10,117 nt of DNA from Fimbriiglobus sp. GTDB lineage: Bacteria > Planctomycetota > Planctomycetia > Gemmatales > Gemmataceae. Location: contig JANXTD010000097.1 of NCBI GenBank assembly GCA_025352585.1, positions 1-10,117 of the forward strand, given 5' to 3'. Below are positions 7,746 to 10,117 of the stretch, in pieces. A model generated the notes under the pieces. That model saw only the letters and a program-made list of their open reading frames with translations. It searched no databases and was not told the DNA's origin. Made by a program: the position numbers and the translations under genes. Every line of letters starts with the position of its first letter. Position 1 is the stretch's first letter.

Positions 7746-7774
7746 AGTATGGCGTGGCCGCGGGCCGGACGCAA
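7746..7774 (-). promoter_or_regulatory. Possible promoter for the minus-strand three-gene cluster
   Basis: In the divergent spacer, reading the minus strand, TTGCGT (7774-7769) and CATACT (7751-7746) are separated by exactly 17 bp. They match the sigma-70 -35 and -10 consensus at 3 and 4 of 6 positions. It would start transcription about 30 nt before the ATG at 7710. The match is weak and could be chance. Confidence 0.2.
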
Positions 7775-7837
7775 TCCCCCGCCGGGGCCGCGCCGTAAGA
7801 TACCCCCGTGGCGGCCGATAACTTCCGGGTGGGCGCG

Positions 7838-9766
7838 ATGCTGCTGTTGAGTTGTACCGACGTGACGCGCGGCTACGGGGCCACGCCACTGTTTGAAGAC
7901 GTGTCGTTCGAGTTGCACGCCGGCGAGCGGGTCGGCTTCGTCGGGCCGAACGGCGCGGGCAAGACGACCTTCATGCGCCTCCTGAGCGGCGTCGATACGC
8001 CCGAGGGCGGGGCGATCAAGTTCCACGCCGGGGCACGCTTCGGCATGCTGCACCAGGTCGCCGAGTTCCCGCCCGGCCGCACCGTGTTCGACGAGGCCAA
8101 GTCGGCGTTCGACGAACTGCTCGCCATGCAGACCGACATGGTCACGACCGCCGAGGCGCTGGCCGTCTGCACCGACGAGATCCAGCGCCGGCAACTCTCC
8201 GCGAAGTTCGACCGGCTCAGCGAGTTGATGTCCGCCCAAGACGCCTACCAGCTCGACCACAAAGTTGAGGAAGTCTTGGGCGGGCTGGGGTTCAAGGAGG
8301 CCGACTACCAGCGCGAGATCACGACGTTTAGCGGCGGCCAACAGCGGCGGTTGCTGCTGGCGAAACTGCTGCTGTCGGCCCCCGACGTGATGCTGCTCGA
8401 CGAGCCGAGCAACCACCTCGACATCGCGACAACCCGCTGGCTCGAAGAGTACCTGAGCCGCCAGCCGCAGGGCATGATCGTGGTCAGCCACGACCGCTAC
8501 TTCCTGAACAAAGTCAGCACGCGCATCTTCGAGCTGCACAATCGCAAGGTCACCAGCTACCCCGGCAACTACAAGCAATACGTCCGGCTGCGCGACGAGA
8601 AGTACGACCGGCAGTTGAAGGAGTTTGAAGCCCAGCGGGAATACATCCTCAAGCAAGAAGAGATCATCCGCCGGTCGCACTACGGGCAGATGGCGAAGCA
8701 GGCGCAGTCGCGGTCGAAGACGCTCGACAAGATCGAAGTCCTCGAAAAGCCGACGCGGGTCAGCGGGCCGAGCATCCGCTTCTCGACGGTGGCGCGGGCC
8801 GGCGACGTGGTGTTCCACACCGAGGACTTGACGAAGAGTTACGGCGACAAGACGCTGTTCGAGAACCTGAACTTCGACCTGCCGCGCGGCAAGCGGCTGG
8901 GCATCATGGGGCCGAACGGCTGCGGCAAGACGACGCTCCTCCGCATTTTGCTGGGCGACGAGAAGCCGACCTCGGGGGTCGTCAAGCGTGGCCAGCTCGT
9001 CTTCCCCGGCTACCTCGACCAGCACTTGGGGTTATTGGACGAGGACAAGCCGCTGATGCAGGCGGTCTGGCCGGAACCCGACCCGGCGCTGACCGAGCAG
9101 AAGATGCGCGACCTGTTGGGGGCGTTCGGCCTGCAAGGCGAGATCGTCGAAGCCCCCGTGCGTCAACTCTCCGGTGGCGAGAAGAGCCGCGCGGCGTTGA
9201 CGAAATTAACCGTTGCCGGCATTAACGTTTTGATCCTGGACGAGCCGACCAACCACCTCGACATTTGGGCTTGCGATTCGCTCGAAGAGGCCGTGAAGAA
9301 CTTCGACGGCACGGTCATTACGGTGAGCCACGATCGGTATTTCTTGAACCGCACGTCGGACATGATGATCGTGATGGAGGACGGCAAGCACGAAGTCGTC
9401 TTCGGCAACTACGACACCTACGAGTTATTGGTGGCGGCCCGCGCCGAGGCCGAGAAGACGGCGCAACGCGGCCGCAGCAAGCGCGACGAGAAGGCGAAGC
9501 CGGTCGAACTCGCGCCGGAAACGGTGACGACGAAGGTGAAGCGGAAGCGGCAGTTCCCGTTCCGCAAAGTCAGCGACCTCGAAGCCGACATCGCCGCGAT
9601 GGAGGCGACGATTGCGGCGCTCGACGTGACGTTGGCCGACGGCGAAGTCTACCGCGACGGCCGCCGCTTCACGAAACTGTGCGCCGAGCAAGAGGCGAAC
9701 CGCTCGCGGCTGACGCAGTTGATCGCCCACTGGGAAGAGGCCGTCGAGTTGAACGGCGACCGGTGA
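7838..9766 (+). CDS. ABC-F family ATPase (ribosome-associated, Uup/YheS-like)
   Basis: A 642-aa soluble protein with two ABC ATPase domains and no membrane segment, the hallmark of ABC-F translation factors, which bind the ribosomal E site and help stalled ribosomes. Domain 1 has Walker A GPNGAGKT (36-43), signature FSGGQQ (164-169), Walker B LLDEPSNHLD (186-195) and the switch SHDR (217-220). The charged linker, ending GQMAKQAQSRSKTLDKIE, is the ribosome-facing helical segment. Domain 2 has GPNGCGKT (358-365), LSGGE (444-448), LILDEPTNHLD (465-475) and SHDR (497-500). Both catalytic glutamates are present (E189, E469). Residues 569-642 resemble the C-terminal coiled-coil of Uup. Start: ATG 7838 gives MLLLSCTDVTRGYG directly before the first beta strand; GTG 7808 would add 10 residues and could be used if TAAGAT (7796-7801) were a -10 box of a leaderless transcript. 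Nothing specifically indicates antibiotic resistance. Confidence 0.96.
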   Translation: MLLLSCTDVTRGYGATPLFEDVSFELHAGERVGFVGPNGAGKTTFMRLLSGVDTPEGGAIKFHAGARFGMLHQVAEFPPGRTVFDEAKSAFDELLAMQTDMVTTAEALAVCTDEIQRRQLSAKFDRLSELMSAQDAYQLDHKVEEVLGGLGFKEADYQREITTFSGGQQRRLLLAKLLLSAPDVMLLDEPSNHLDIATTRWLEEYLSRQPQGMIVVSHDRYFLNKVSTRIFELHNRKVTSYPGNYKQYVRLRDEKYDRQLKEFEAQREYILKQEEIIRRSHYGQMAKQAQSRSKTLDKIEVLEKPTRVSGPSIRFSTVARAGDVVFHTEDLTKSYGDKTLFENLNFDLPRGKRLGIMGPNGCGKTTLLRILLGDEKPTSGVVKRGQLVFPGYLDQHLGLLDEDKPLMQAVWPEPDPALTEQKMRDLLGAFGLQGEIVEAPVRQLSGGEKSRAALTKLTVAGINVLILDEPTNHLDIWACDSLEEAVKNFDGTVITVSHDRYFLNRTSDMMIVMEDGKHEVVFGNYDTYELLVAARAEAEKTAQRGRSKRDEKAKPVELAPETVTTKVKRKRQFPFRKVSDLEADIAAMEATIAALDVTLADGEVYRDGRRFTKLCAEQEANRSRLTQLIAHWEEAVELNGDR

Positions 9767-9791
9767 TTGTGGCACCGCCACAGGCGAGAGG

Positions 9792-10028
9792 ATGTTCAAG
9801 GGCGAATCAGTTCACATCACGCTCACGGCCAACGAGGCGCTCGTCCTGTTCGACGCTTTGACTCGGTTTTGCGAAACTGACACGCTCGAAATCGAAGACC
9901 AAGCCGAGCAGCAAGCGCTGTGGAAACTGCTGGCACAGTTCGAGAAGCAGTTGGTTGAGCCGTTCCGCCAAGACTACCGCGAACTGTTAGCCGCGGCTCG
10001 TGACAGACTCCGCGACGTGGTCGAGTGA
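9792..10028 (+). CDS. Small acidic helical protein of unknown function (78 aa)
   Basis: I do not recognise this 78-aa protein. After a short beta-like start (SVHITLTANE) it reads as amphipathic, charged helices (NEALVLFDALTRF, then QQALWKLLAQFEKQLVEPF and YRELLAAARDRL). It has one cysteine, no signal peptide and no membrane segment. AGGCG at 9782-9786 gives a reasonable ribosome site 5-7 nt from the ATG; a second purine run, GAGAGG, abuts the start codon. It begins 25 bp after the ABC-F stop on the same strand with no terminator between, so the two are probably co-transcribed. It could be an accessory to the ABC-F protein or simply a passenger. Codon use matches its neighbours, supporting a real gene. 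Confidence 0.75.
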   Translation: MFKGESVHITLTANEALVLFDALTRFCETDTLEIEDQAEQQALWKLLAQFEKQLVEPFRQDYRELLAAARDRLRDVVE

Positions 10029-10117
10029 TCCATCCGGTCAGGTTTGGGGCGGTTTTCGTAGTGGTGTAGCGGCTCTGCTTCGCGTTCAGGGAGTCGCTGC
10101 CGGGTACCCACGAGGGG
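10029..10117. other. Non-coding tail with no recognisable feature
   Basis: These 89 bp follow the 78-aa gene. I see no hairpin followed by a T-run, no tRNA-like cloverleaf and no copy of the 28-bp repeat from the start of the window. Confidence 0.5.

Noticed and set aside
7730..9025. 431-codon antisense open frame opposite the ABC-F gene
   Set aside because: It mirrors a gene with all ABC-F motifs intact, and its own translation is low-complexity.
7838..9766. ABC-F gene as an antibiotic-resistance determinant
   Set aside because: The general ABC-F motifs and Uup-like C-terminal segment fit housekeeping members; nothing specific to resistance subfamilies or to mobile DNA is seen.

Overview
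The window is GC-rich DNA, roughly 70% by eye. It is densely coding, with strong G/C bias at third codon positions. This composition, together with a giant alanine-rich TPR protein, a zinc-ribbon/transmembrane/Pro-Gly-rich protein and an ABC-F ATPase, suggests a planctomycete, most likely of the Gemmata group. That assignment is inference: there is no rRNA or other marker gene here. I see no tRNA, rRNA, CRISPR array, insertion sequence or phage gene.

Layout. Bases 1-238 are non-coding and hold a perfect 28-bp direct repeat (41-68 and 90-117) around a small hairpin, then a possible -10 box. Bases 239-4498 (+) encode a 1419-aa membrane-anchored TPR solenoid. It converges, with only 10 bp between stop codons, on a three-gene minus-strand cluster read from right to left: a zinc-ribbon membrane protein (7710-6811), a family 2 glycosyltransferase (6712-5951) and a 480-aa protein (5951-4509). 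The last two overlap by one base (TAATG), so they are probably translationally coupled. A 127-bp divergent spacer (7711-7837) separates this cluster from a plus-strand pair: an ABC-F ATPase (7838-9766) and, 25 bp later, a 78-aa protein of unknown function (9792-10028). The last 89 bp hold nothing I recognise.

How the genes may work together. The ABC-F protein is a soluble ribosome-associated type of ATPase and is housekeeping in character. The minus-strand cluster joins a sugar transferase of the polyprenyl-phosphate (DPM1-like) type to a protein whose spaced motifs recall BshC, the cysteine-adding enzyme of bacillithiol synthesis, although it is clearly not a standard BshC. This coupled pair is the most interesting part of the window. 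The resemblance is by eye only and needs a profile or structure search. No defence system, secondary-metabolite cluster or mobile island was seen; most of the window looks like ordinary chromosome with several uncharacterised lineage-type proteins.
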